A stretch of 27,441 nt of DNA. It comes from CAYQJC01 sp964417825 (lineage in GTDB: Bacteria > Patescibacteriota > Minisyncoccia > Minisyncoccales > CG1-02-41-26). The notes beneath the pieces were generated by a model. It worked only from the letters and a program-made list of their open reading frames with translations. It was not told the origin of the DNA and did not search any database. Position numbers and translations under genes: made by a program. This document shows positions 20,534 through 27,387 of the stretch, one piece after another (position 1 is the first letter of the stretch; every line of letters begins with the position of its first letter). The stretch is taken from NCBI GenBank assembly GCA_964417825.1, contig CAYQJC010000004.1, forward strand, positions 1 through 27,441, read 5' to 3'.

Positions 20534-22402
20534 TTATTTTAGAATCGCCTTAATTCGTCTTATTCCTTTACCAGAGGATTCTTCTTTCTGAATCTTAAAC
20601 TCTCCAAGCTCTTTGGTATTCTTTACATGAGGGCCAGCGCAAATCTCTTTAGAAAAAGGTTTTCCTCCAGAATCAGCAGGATTGATAATTGAATAAACTT
20701 TTACTTTCTCTGGATATTTTTCTTTGAAAAAGGCTAAAGCTCCTGATCTTAGAGCTTCTTCCAAGGGCATCTCTTCCATCTTTACCTCAAGCCCTTCTTT
20801 TATTTTCTGGTTAACTAAATCTTCAACTTCTTTAAGTTCTTGATCGGTCAATTTTCTATTAAAACTGAAGTCAAACCGCAATCTTTCTGCTGTAATATCT
20901 GAACCCATTTGTTTTACCTCCGGACCTAAAATTTTTCTTAAAGCAGCTTGCAAAAGATGAGTGGCGGTGTGAAGCTTGGTAATCCTGGCTTTCTCTTCTT
21001 GGTCCTTAATTTTATCTATTCCTAATCCACCAAATTTCCTTTCAGCTCCCTTTCGTGAGATTTTTTGGTGTTCTTGAAAAGCTCGATCAAAATCTTCCTT
21101 TTTTAATTCAAAACCCTTTTCACTGGCAATCTCTTGAGTCATCTCTAAAGGAAAGCCATAAGTTTCATAAAGAAAAAATGCTTCTTCTCCTTCAATAATT
21201 TTTGGCAGATTCTTTCTTAATTTTTTTTCAATCAACTTTTGAAGATAACGAGTACCGTCCTTTAATGCTCGGGCAAACTTTTCTTTTTCCTTCTCAATCA
21301 CAATTAAAATATCATTTTCCTTACCATTTAACTCAGGGTAAATTTTCCCATATTTTTCAATCAGCCATTTCACTGCTTCAACTTCCCAATTTTCTTTCAA
21401 TTCTAAATTTCTACTTATCCGTTGGATTCTTCTTAGAACCCGTCTTAAAACATAACCCCGATCTAAATTGCTTGGAATAACTCCTTCGGCAATTAAAAAA
21501 CAAACTCCTCTTAAATGGTCAGCAATGATTCGGAACTCTCGTTTTTGCTGAAAGTATTTTCTGGCTGACTTCTTCTCAATTTGTTCAATCATTGGCCAGA
21601 AAAGGTCTGTTTCATAATCGGAATCTTTACTGTCTAAAACACTCACCAATCTCTCAAAACCAACTCCGGTATCCACATTCCTCTGGGGCAATTTCTCATA
21701 AACATAAGATTTGACATTTGACATTTGAGCTTTGAGCTTTCTTTGGTATTCCATAAAAACTAAGTTCCATAGTTCCACAAATCTCTCACATCTTCCACAA
21801 TTCGGCCCGCAATCAGGCTCTCCACAGCCAAACCTCTCTCCTCTATCATAGTGAATTTCAGAACAAGGTCCACAGGGACCAGTCTCTCCCACCGGCCCCC
21901 AAAAATTCTCTGACATTCCAAACTCCTTTATTCTATCTCTAGGAATTCCATTTTCCTGCCAGATCCTTAAAGATTCATTATCTGGTGGGATACCTTCATC
22001 TCCCTTAAAAACTGTTGCCCAGATTCTATTTCTCTCTAGTCCTAAAACATCGCAAAAAAATTCTAAAGCCAATTTAATTGCTCTCTCTTTAAAATAGCCG
22101 GTTTTTGGATCCTCCCCTACTGACCAATTCCCCAACATCTCAAAAAAAGTATGGTGGGTAGCATCACCCACTTTATCAATATCTCCAGTCCGAAAACACT
22201 TCTGGCAAGAAGCTAAGTGCCTGGTACCAAAGTCCTTAAGAACATCTTTTTTCCCTTCTAAATACAAACTCAGCTGTTGCATACCAGCTGAAGTGAAAAG
22301 AGAAGTTGAATCTTGAGGTAAAAGAGAACTAGAAGGAATAATCTTATGATTCTTTTTTCTAAAAAAATCTAAAAATTTTTTCCTAATCTCCTCTGAAGTC
22401 AT
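20534..22402 (-). CDS. alaS: Alanyl-tRNA synthetase lacking the C-Ala domain
   Basis: Class II synthetase for tRNA-Ala, 622 aa (E. coli 876). Motif 2 with RHLASCQKCFRTGDIDKVGD (61-80), FFEMLGNWSVG, VELWNLVFMEYQ and motif 3 GVGFERL are in place. The editing domain is present with H478-x3-H482 (HTATH) and C588-x3-H592 (CAGPH, where CGGTH is usual). The protein stops soon after, at RRIKAILK, so the C-terminal oligomerisation and tRNA-elbow-binding C-Ala domain is absent. Residues 222-231 (KLKAQMSNVK) are encoded by four heptamers (21710-21737) placed between the conserved LVFMEYQ and LPQRNVDTG blocks. Four Cys around 193-205 may bind zinc. Confidence 0.97.
   Translation of the reverse strand: MTSEEIRKKFLDFFRKKNHKIIPSSSLLPQDSTSLFTSAGMQQLSLYLEGKKDVLKDFGTRHLASCQKCFRTGDIDKVGDATHHTFFEMLGNWSVGEDPKTGYFKERAIKLALEFFCDVLGLERNRIWATVFKGDEGIPPDNESLRIWQENGIPRDRIKEFGMSENFWGPVGETGPCGPCSEIHYDRGERFGCGEPDCGPNCGRCERFVELWNLVFMEYQRKLKAQMSNVKSYVYEKLPQRNVDTGVGFERLVSVLDSKDSDYETDLFWPMIEQIEKKSARKYFQQKREFRIIADHLRGVCFLIAEGVIPSNLDRGYVLRRVLRRIQRISRNLELKENWEVEAVKWLIEKYGKIYPELNGKENDILIVIEKEKEKFARALKDGTRYLQKLIEKKLRKNLPKIIEGEEAFFLYETYGFPLEMTQEIASEKGFELKKEDFDRAFQEHQKISRKGAERKFGGLGIDKIKDQEEKARITKLHTATHLLQAALRKILGPEVKQMGSDITAERLRFDFSFNRKLTDQELKEVEDLVNQKIKEGLEVKMEEMPLEEALRSGALAFFKEKYPEKVKVYSIINPADSGGKPFSKEICAGPHVKNTKELGEFKIQKEESSGKGIRRIKAILK
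21710..21737 (-). repeat. 4 x 7-nt tandem repeat inside alaS
   Basis: Plus strand: two copies of TTTGACA followed by two of TTTGAGC, 28 nt. Its reverse complement carries the AAAGCTCAAA motif of the proS-mreB spacer (4681-4690), so the coding and intergenic repeats belong to one family. Confidence 0.88.
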
Positions 22403-22455
22403 AATTTCTTTTAATGCCTATCTCTCATCATTTTATTTATTTGGGTAAATTGCCA

Positions 22456-22980
22456 TTAAGAAAATCTATCAGCAACCACTGAAGCAGCAAAGGCCTCGGG
22501 TTTTATTTTTGCTTCAAACCCATTGCTTTTTATTAATCCAACTACTTCTTTTATCATATCTCGGGTTGATCCCCCTGGTCCAATGTCAGCATGAATATAT
22601 TGAAATTGATAATTTAAAGGAGTTTGAGAATTCTCAAATTTTCTCCTCAATGCTTCTCTGAATCTTAAGCCAAGTTCGCAAGATAAAAACACCTCTTCTA
22701 AAATTCTTTGATGCCAGTCATAGAATTTCTTTTTCTTGTGAGGTGAATATCGAATTCTAGCCAAGAAAAATCTTCCTCCATGACCTTTCTTTAGCACCAC
22801 CACTGCCACCGGGAAAGCTGGTCTTTCGTCCGAAGAAGAATCACAGCCAACTACTACTTCATAAGACTTGGTAGGATCTTCATTTATATAATCAAAAACT
22901 TCCTCAACTGCTTTTTGGAAATTGAGTTTGCCTCGGGTTGGATTATAAAAATGAAGTTTCTTGTTAATATTAAGATTCAT
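22456..22980 (-). CDS. RNase H-like YkuK/DUF458 family protein
   Basis: 174 aa from the ATG at 22980; the frame is open 12 codons further (to 23016), but those codons are the promoter sequence. Family marks are VVVGCDSSSDERPAFPVAVV near residue 40, HADIGPGGSTRDMIKEVVGLI and the ending KPEAFAASVVADRFS. The Asp residues fit an RNase H-like fold with putative nuclease or binding activity; the biological role of the family is not established. A 16-bp palindrome, TTTGAGAATTCTCAAA (22623-22638), falls in the coding sequence at a variable loop (FENSQTPLN). The promoter places transcription start at the ATG. Confidence 0.85.
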   Translation of the reverse strand: MNLNINKKLHFYNPTRGKLNFQKAVEEVFDYINEDPTKSYEVVVGCDSSSDERPAFPVAVVVLKKGHGGRFFLARIRYSPHKKKKFYDWHQRILEEVFLSCELGLRFREALRRKFENSQTPLNYQFQYIHADIGPGGSTRDMIKEVVGLIKSNGFEAKIKPEAFAASVVADRFS

Positions 22981-22987
22981 GATTCCG

Positions 22988-23016
22988 ATTATATCACGGA
23001 TTAAATCACCGATCAA
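22988..23016 (-). promoter_or_regulatory. Promoter of the YkuK-like gene (leaderless)
   Basis: Minus strand: TTGATC (23016-23011), 17 nt, perfect TATAAT (22993-22988) preceded by TGA (extended -10), then 7 nt to ATG at 22980. That spacing puts +1 at the start codon. This is the clearest leaderless promoter in the window. Confidence 0.57.
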
Positions 23017-23056
23017 GCCACTTGGAAGTTTCTTTTTGGTCCTAAACTTGAGCCTT

Positions 23057-23803
23057 TCAAATGCTTCTTATTATATTCAGAAATTCCTTTGGTTTTAAAG
23101 AAGCACCTCCAATTAATAGACCATTAATTTCCTCCTCTTGGAGGTACTGCTTAGCATTCTTGCTGTTAACACTTCCCCCATAAAGAATTGGGACTCTCGC
23201 TGAGTTTTTTTTACCAAAAAGCTGGAAGATAAGTTTCCGGATGAACAAAGCAGCGGTGGTAGCATCTTCTGGAAGACAGGGATTTCCTGAACCAATTGCC
23301 CAAATTGGTTCATAAGCTATAACAACTTTTTCTATCTTAGATTTTGATATTCCTTCTAAACCCTTTCTAATTTGTTTCTCTAAAATTTTAAAGGTTTCTC
23401 CTTTCTCTCGTTGAGCTTGACTCTCTCCAATACATAAAATAGGTCGAAGGCCAAAATCTAAAGTCTTTTTTAGTTTTTTGGCAATCATTTCATTGGTTTC
23501 TTGGAATATTTGCCTCCTTTCAGAGTGGCCAATAATCACATACTTTATTTTTAAATCCTTTAACATTTTTACTGAAATCTCTCCAGTAAAAGCTCCTTTC
23601 TCTTCCCAAAAGCAATCTTGAGCTCCTAGGTTAAATCTTGAATCTCTAATCTTAAATCCCTGAAGGTAAACAAAGGGTGGACAAATCACAATATCGGCTT
23701 TTTTAATGTTTCTTAAACCTCTTTTTAAAGAATTAAAAAGCTGCTTAGCTTCTTTTAAAGTAGTGGGATTACACTTCCAGTTTGCAACAATTAAAGGTTT
23801 CAT
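23057..23803 (-). CDS. tpiA: Triosephosphate isomerase
   Basis: Interconverts dihydroxyacetone phosphate and glyceraldehyde 3-phosphate in glycolysis. 248 aa, normal TIM barrel. Catalytic residues are Asn8 and Lys10 (ANWKCN), His93 (IGHSERR) and Glu165 (VIAYEPIWAIGSG); the phosphate loop is LYGGSVNSKN. Residues 49-58 (GFKIRDSRFN), in the loop before LGAQDCFWEEKGAFTGEIS, are encoded by four heptamers (23631-23658) and look repeat-derived. It is followed on the same strand by the YkuK-like gene, and galT ends 11 nt upstream within three more heptamers. Confidence 0.97.
   Translation of the reverse strand: MKPLIVANWKCNPTTLKEAKQLFNSLKRGLRNIKKADIVICPPFVYLQGFKIRDSRFNLGAQDCFWEEKGAFTGEISVKMLKDLKIKYVIIGHSERRQIFQETNEMIAKKLKKTLDFGLRPILCIGESQAQREKGETFKILEKQIRKGLEGISKSKIEKVVIAYEPIWAIGSGNPCLPEDATTAALFIRKLIFQLFGKKNSARVPILYGGSVNSKNAKQYLQEEEINGLLIGGASLKPKEFLNIIRSI
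23631..23658 (-). repeat. 4 x 7-nt tandem repeat inside tpiA
   Basis: Plus strand units TTAAATC, TTGAATC, then TCTAATC and TTAAATC: the first and last are identical and all end in ATC. Exactly 28 nt, like the arrays in gatA and alaS. Confidence 0.82.
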
Positions 23804-23806
23804 CTT

Positions 23807-23827
23807 TTTATTGTTTACTGTTTACGT
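23807..23827 (-). repeat. Three heptamers at the galT-tpiA junction
   Basis: TTTATTG, TTTACTG, TTTACGT on the plus strand. The galT stop and its last codons (RKQ) lie inside, so the array forms the end of the gene as well as the 11-nt spacer. Confidence 0.6.
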
Positions 23828-24849
23828 AAGTACTCTGCAGCCTTTTCTGGTTCAATCGTAGAGATTTCAATCCCAACACCAAATTCAAACCCAGCTTGGA
23901 TAGCCGTTCTTGGTAGAATTTCAAAATGCCAGTGATAATGAGAGTAATCTTTACCATCACAAGGGGCAGTTCTTAAAAAGAAATTATAAGAGAACTCGCC
24001 CAAAGCTCCTCGTAATTTTTTCAAGGCAACCTGAAAGGCCTCAGCTAGAGCCATTTTTTGTTTATCATTTGCTCTTTCAAAATAACTTAAATGTTCTTTG
24101 GGATAAATTCTAACCTGGAAAGCCATTCTTGAAGCAAAAGGGCATAAAGCCAAAAAATCTTCATTTTCAAAAACAATTCTTGCTCCCGTCTCCTTATCCC
24201 ATCTTATCATTTCGCAATGAATACACTTTTGATGATAATCCCAATATCTCCTTGAGCCAATCAGGCTATTTTGGATATCAGGATCGGTTACCGGGATAGC
24301 CATTATTTGAGAGTGAGGATGGCTGATCGAGGCCCCCGCTTCAGAACCATGATTATGAAAGATGGAGACATAATTCACAAACTTTTCGTTCATCAATTCC
24401 AAATATCTTTCCTGATATGCATCAAGCACCTCTTTTATCTCTTTAACTGAAAATTGAGACATATCTCGAGAATGGTCTCGGGTTACCACTACTTCGTGAA
24501 AACCAACTCCATCCATAATTTGATAGGGACCTTCGGCTCTTTCTCTCAAACTTTCACCGGGGACAACAGCTGGAAATTTATTAGGAATTACTACTAAAGT
24601 CCAGTTTTTTGGGAGTTTTTTAGCTCCTTCTATTTTTTTACCGCGGACAAAAATTAAAGTTGGCTTCTCACCATCTTTCCCTATTTGACAGAAAGGACAA
24701 GTCTCTTTTGGCTCCTCTAGTATTTCTTTCTTTTCTTTTTTGAAAGTTTCGGGCCTTTTCGCCCTGCCAGTAGCAATAACTACCCAATCTTTGCTAACGA
24801 TGTCGAACCTTAATTCAGATGGAAATTTTGATTTTTCCTTAGGATCCAT
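23815..24849 (-). CDS. galT: GalT-like nucleotidyltransferase (galactose-1-phosphate uridylyltransferase family)
   Basis: 344-aa HIT-superfamily enzyme. CPFCQIGKDGEKPT (51-64) carries a zinc-type CxxC. The catalytic motif is HPHSQ (177-181, within AGASISHPHSQIMAIP) and the C-terminal histidines are HYHWHFEILPR (304-314). Uridylyltransferases of the Leloir pathway usually have HPHGQ; the Ser variant occurs in relatives acting as ADP-sugar phosphorylases or adenylyltransferases, so substrate specificity is open. The gene overlaps the glycosyltransferase upstream by 11 nt. Association with that enzyme suggests sugar-nucleotide supply for envelope glycans rather than galactose catabolism; no galK or galE is in the window. 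Confidence 0.88.
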   Translation of the reverse strand: MDPKEKSKFPSELRFDIVSKDWVVIATGRAKRPETFKKEKKEILEEPKETCPFCQIGKDGEKPTLIFVRGKKIEGAKKLPKNWTLVVIPNKFPAVVPGESLRERAEGPYQIMDGVGFHEVVVTRDHSRDMSQFSVKEIKEVLDAYQERYLELMNEKFVNYVSIFHNHGSEAGASISHPHSQIMAIPVTDPDIQNSLIGSRRYWDYHQKCIHCEMIRWDKETGARIVFENEDFLALCPFASRMAFQVRIYPKEHLSYFERANDKQKMALAEAFQVALKKLRGALGEFSYNFFLRTAPCDGKDYSHYHWHFEILPRTAIQAGFEFGVGIEISTIEPEKAAEYLRKQ

Positions 24850-25564
24850 ATTTTCCCCTTAAAAGATTCCATCTTATCTTAAGCAGATCGATTCCCATTT
24901 TAAAAGTGTTTGATAATTTCACTTTGGTCTTTGGATCATTTTTCCAGTGGACTGGAATTTCTTTTACTCTGTAGCCCAATCTTTTAGCAATTACTAACAC
25001 TTCAACATCAAAAGAGAACCCAAGAATTCTAATTCTGGGGAAAATATCTTCAGCTGCTTTTCTGGTAAACATCTTAAATCCACATTGAGAATCCAAGATA
25101 TTCCATGTGCCGCAAATTAAATGGGTAAGAAAACGAAAACTTTTCCCAAGTAGTACCCGCCGCCACCAGGGCTGAGGAGGATCAAGAACTGCTCCTTTTA
25201 TATCTCTTGAGCCAATAACAACATCGTATCCCTGCTCAAACCAGGGCCACATTTTCTCTATCTGATCAATCGAGGTTGAATTATCAGCATCAGTAAAAAT
25301 CCGATAAGCTCCTTTCCCTTCTAGCACTCCTTGCCTTACTGCATAACCTTTCCCATGATTTTCTTTATTTTCAATCAATCTTAAATTTCTAATTTCTGGT
25401 ATCATTTCTCTAACTACTTCCCCGGTTCTATCTTTGGACCCATCACTAACCACAATAATTTCTGAATCATAAGATTGCTGAGAGAGATACTCAGCAATCT
25501 CCTGTAGGGTCTTTGGTAATCTTTCCTCTTCATTATAAGCTGGAATGATAACGGATAATTTCAT
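24839..25564 (-). CDS. Family 2 glycosyltransferase, dolichyl/polyprenyl-phosphate glycosyltransferase type
   Basis: 241-aa GT-A enzyme: SVIIPAYNEEERLPKTL (4-20), VVSDGSKDRT, HGKGYAVRQGV (70-80), the metal-binding DAD at 92-94 (FTDADNST), GSRD (118-121) and the acceptor-side CGFKMFTRKAAEDIF. The pattern matches eukaryotic Alg5-like and bacterial enzymes that load a sugar on a polyprenyl phosphate. There is no membrane helix. It overlaps galT by 11 nt. A TATAAT box at 25605-25600 could start a transcript with a leader of about 28 nt made of four octamers (25564-25595), but it lacks a -35 box. Confidence 0.88.
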   Translation of the reverse strand: MKLSVIIPAYNEEERLPKTLQEIAEYLSQQSYDSEIIVVSDGSKDRTGEVVREMIPEIRNLRLIENKENHGKGYAVRQGVLEGKGAYRIFTDADNSTSIDQIEKMWPWFEQGYDVVIGSRDIKGAVLDPPQPWWRRVLLGKSFRFLTHLICGTWNILDSQCGFKMFTRKAAEDIFPRIRILGFSFDVEVLVIAKRLGYRVKEIPVHWKNDPKTKVKLSNTFKMGIDLLKIRWNLLRGKYGS

Positions 25565-25595
25565 ATTGCTCTATTGCTTTATTGTTAAATTGTTT
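25564..25595 (-). repeat. 4 x 8-nt repeat before the glycosyltransferase gene
   Basis: Plus-strand units TATTGCTC and TATTGCTT, then two diverged ones, period 8, 32 nt, ending on the first base of the start codon. There is no inverted arm here, unlike most spacers. Confidence 0.7.
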
Positions 25596-25609
25596 CTCTA
25601 TTATAACAA

Positions 25610-25662
25610 ATATAAAAATAAAATAAAAAGAGGAGACAAATTTTTTTTGAATGTCTCCTCTT
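25610..25662 (-). terminator. Rho-independent terminator of the 63-aa gene
   Basis: Perfect 11-bp stem AAGAGGAGACA (25628-25638) / TGTCTCCTCTT (25652-25662), 13-nt A/T loop, followed on the minus strand by TTTATTTTATTTTTA. It lies 9 nt after the 63-aa stop. The strongest terminator in the window. Confidence 0.85.
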
Positions 25663-25671
25663 AGGTCTCTT

Positions 25672-25863
25672 TTAATCCTCAATTCTACTCTGCTCTCGAG
25701 AAATTATTTCAATCGGAATCTCTGGTTTTATCTCTATCTTTAATCCTTCTTCGGTTGGAATAATTTCTCCGATAAATTCTCGGTCTTTAAAAATCTCAAC
25801 TTTCTCAACTTCTTTTGATTTAGGTAATTCACCAGAAAAATCGGAAACAAAAAGCTTTGCCAT
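25672..25863 (-). CDS. Small acidic/basic hypothetical protein, 63 aa, monocistronic
   Basis: Sequence MAKLFVSDFSGELPKSKEVE at the start, followed by IFKDREFIGEIIPTEEGLKI and a Glu/Ile-rich end. It is beta-strand-like with alternating charged and hydrophobic residues, without Cys, membrane segment or signal peptide. I do not recognise it. The SD AAGGAGGA (25876-25869) is 5 nt from the ATG, a near-consensus promoter overlaps the end of map, and a strong terminator follows, so it is an independent, probably well-expressed transcript within an otherwise compact gene run. It interrupts the usual map-infA neighbourhood. Confidence 0.75.
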   Translation of the reverse strand: MAKLFVSDFSGELPKSKEVEKVEIFKDREFIGEIIPTEEGLKIEIKPEIPIEIISREQSRIED

Positions 25864-25901
25864 TTTTATCCTCCTTATTTAATTTTCTGAGAGCATCCAA
25901 A

Positions 25902-25930
25902 ATAATACCACCTTATTTTATTTTCGTCAA
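25902..25930 (-). promoter_or_regulatory. Promoter of the 63-aa gene
   Basis: Minus strand: TTGACG (25930-25925), 17 nt, TATTAT (25907-25902). The -35 box lies inside the last codons of map. The predicted leader is about 32 nt and includes the SD. Confidence 0.57.
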
Positions 25931-26677
25931 TATCTCAGCTCCGCCCCTAATTATCGCTACTGTTTCCTCAAAGTGGCAAGAGAGAGAGCCATCGCGAGTT
26001 TCATAACCAAAGCCATCGGGAGATTTCTTGATATGCCAATCTCCCACTGTAACCATCGGCTCGATACAAAAAGTCATTCCTTCTTTTATTTCTTCACCTT
26101 TATGGCGTTTTCCATAGTTTAAAACTTGAGGCTCTTCATGGAGATCCTTGCCAATCCCATGGCCGCAAAGTTCTCGCACAACATTAAATCCTTGAGATTC
26201 AACATACCTCTGAATAGTGTTGCCAATATCACCGAAAGTATTTCCTACTCGCGCTTTTTTGATAGCCAATTTCAAGACCTTTTTGGTTACTCTAATCAAC
26301 CGCAATTTCTCTGGATCAAAGCTGTCAGAGACCCGGTCTCTGACAGGAACTGTCAGTGCCATATCGGTGAAAAATCCTTTATATTTAATTCCTAGATCTA
26401 AAGATAAAATATCTCCGGTTTTTAATTTGTAATCTGAAGGCACCCCATGAACAATCACCTGATTTACTGAAGTACATAAGGTAGCAGGAAAATTCTCATA
26501 TCCTTTAAAAGCCGGAATTGCTCCAAATTTAAAAATAAGGGTCTCTGCGACCCTATCTAATTCTTTAGTAGTAACTCCCGGCTCAACTTTCCTTCTCAAC
26601 TCGTCCATAATGCGAGCCAGAATCCTCCCCCCTTCTCTCATTATTTCAATTTCTTTTTTTGTTTTTAATTTTATCAT
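25913..26677 (-). CDS. map: Methionine aminopeptidase, type I
   Basis: 254 aa. It removes initiator Met from nascent proteins. Metal ligands are all visible: Asp94 (LSLDLG), Asp105 (FFTDMAL), His173 (CGHGIG), Glu206 (CIEPMV) and Glu237 (HFEETVAI); His78 (VHGVP) is the substrate-side His. The segment VRDRVSDSFDPEK (112-124), between the second ligand and the LIRVTKK helix, is longer than usual and is encoded in part by a perfect palindrome (26322-26346). The start overlaps the adk stop as ATGA. A GGAGG directly abuts the ATG, too close to act as its own SD. Confidence 0.97.
   Translation of the reverse strand: MIKLKTKKEIEIMREGGRILARIMDELRRKVEPGVTTKELDRVAETLIFKFGAIPAFKGYENFPATLCTSVNQVIVHGVPSDYKLKTGDILSLDLGIKYKGFFTDMALTVPVRDRVSDSFDPEKLRLIRVTKKVLKLAIKKARVGNTFGDIGNTIQRYVESQGFNVVRELCGHGIGKDLHEEPQVLNYGKRHKGEEIKEGMTFCIEPMVTVGDWHIKKSPDGFGYETRDGSLSCHFEETVAIIRGGAEILTKIK
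26322..26356 (-). repeat. Palindromic element inside map
   Basis: CTGTCAGAGACC (26322-26333) and GGTCTCTGACAG (26335-26346) are perfect 12-bp arms around a single base. A third arm, CTGTCAG (26350-26356), pairs with CTGACAG (26340-26346) across 3 nt. GC-rich relative to map. It encodes residues about 108-119 in frame. Confidence 0.85.
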
Positions 26678-27387
26678 CCTCCTTCAAGAGAGTTTAGGAT
26701 TCTTTTAAAAACTTCAGCCACTGAACCTTTTCCATTAACTTTTTTCACTTTTAACCCTCGGTTTTTAAAATATTCAATTAAAGGAAAAGTTCTTTCTTTA
26801 TATTCTTTTAACCTCACTTTAATGGTTTCGGGATCATCAAGTCCTTTTCTCTTGATTAATTTTGAGCCATCTAAAGGACATCTTTTAAGAGTTGCGGTTT
26901 CTTTAGTGTATAAAATTGGATGACGCATCAATTCGCAAATTCTTCGGTGAGAATTACGGAAAATAGATTCTCGAGAGGAAACCTCGATTAAGATAATTTT
27001 GATATTTTTTTTGCCGTATAATTTTTCTAACAAAGGTATAACCCTCTTACCTTCGTAAAGGGTACGGGGAGAACCAGACAATATCAGATTTTCATTCATT
27101 TTAAAAAGCTCTTTTATTTTCTCAGCAACTAAATAAGTTACAAAAGGTGGACTACAAAGAATTCCTTCTTGCCACAATTTTTTTTCTTTTTCAAAAAAAT
27201 ATTTTTTCCCCTCAATCTTCACAAACTCTCCTTTCTCAGCTTTATTAAATGCTTCTTCGATGATTTTACTCGTTTCAAAATAATACAAATTTAACTTCTC
27301 TGCCAAAAGTTCACCTTGAGTTCCTTTCCCTGCTCCCGGTGGTCCCATTAGAATAATAACTAATTTTTTGCTTTTAGAATTTTTCAT
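26674..27387 (-). CDS. adk: Adenylate kinase
   Basis: 237 aa. P-loop GPPGAGKGTQ (about 15-24), YYFETSKIIEE AMP-binding region, LILSGSPRTLYEG (FDGFPR equivalent, here LSGSPRT), HRRICELMRHP at the start of the LID and LDDPETIKVRLKEY after it. The LID lacks the normal CxxC...CxxC or its hydrogen-bonded substitute: only single Cys residues remain in RRIC and RCPLDG. The Asp of the DGFPR motif is replaced (SGSPR). It could still be a functional but divergent Adk; its place between secY and map is the classic one. It starts 14 nt before the secY stop. Confidence 0.9.
   Translation of the reverse strand: MKNSKSKKLVIILMGPPGAGKGTQGELLAEKLNLYYFETSKIIEEAFNKAEKGEFVKIEGKKYFFEKEKKLWQEGILCSPPFVTYLVAEKIKELFKMNENLILSGSPRTLYEGKRVIPLLEKLYGKKNIKIILIEVSSRESIFRNSHRRICELMRHPILYTKETATLKRCPLDGSKLIKRKGLDDPETIKVRLKEYKERTFPLIEYFKNRGLKVKKVNGKGSVAEVFKRILNSLEGG

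Noticed and set aside
22623..22638. 16-bp palindrome inside the YkuK-like gene as an operator
   Set aside because: It lies in mid-gene in a variable loop and shows no relation to a promoter; noted in the gene entry only.
23113..23313. Second minus-strand frame within tpiA
   Set aside because: Out-of-frame shadow of the TIM barrel gene, whose catalytic residues are all in the longer frame.
25371..25396. Heptamer array inside the glycosyltransferase gene (AATTTCT units)
   Set aside because: Only two clear units; too short to separate from AT-rich chance similarity.
102..27387. Alternative genetic code with TGA as Gly (as in SR1/Gracilibacteria)
   Set aside because: TGA serves as the stop of adk, proS and the 76-aa gene, and conserved proteins show no internal TGA codons.
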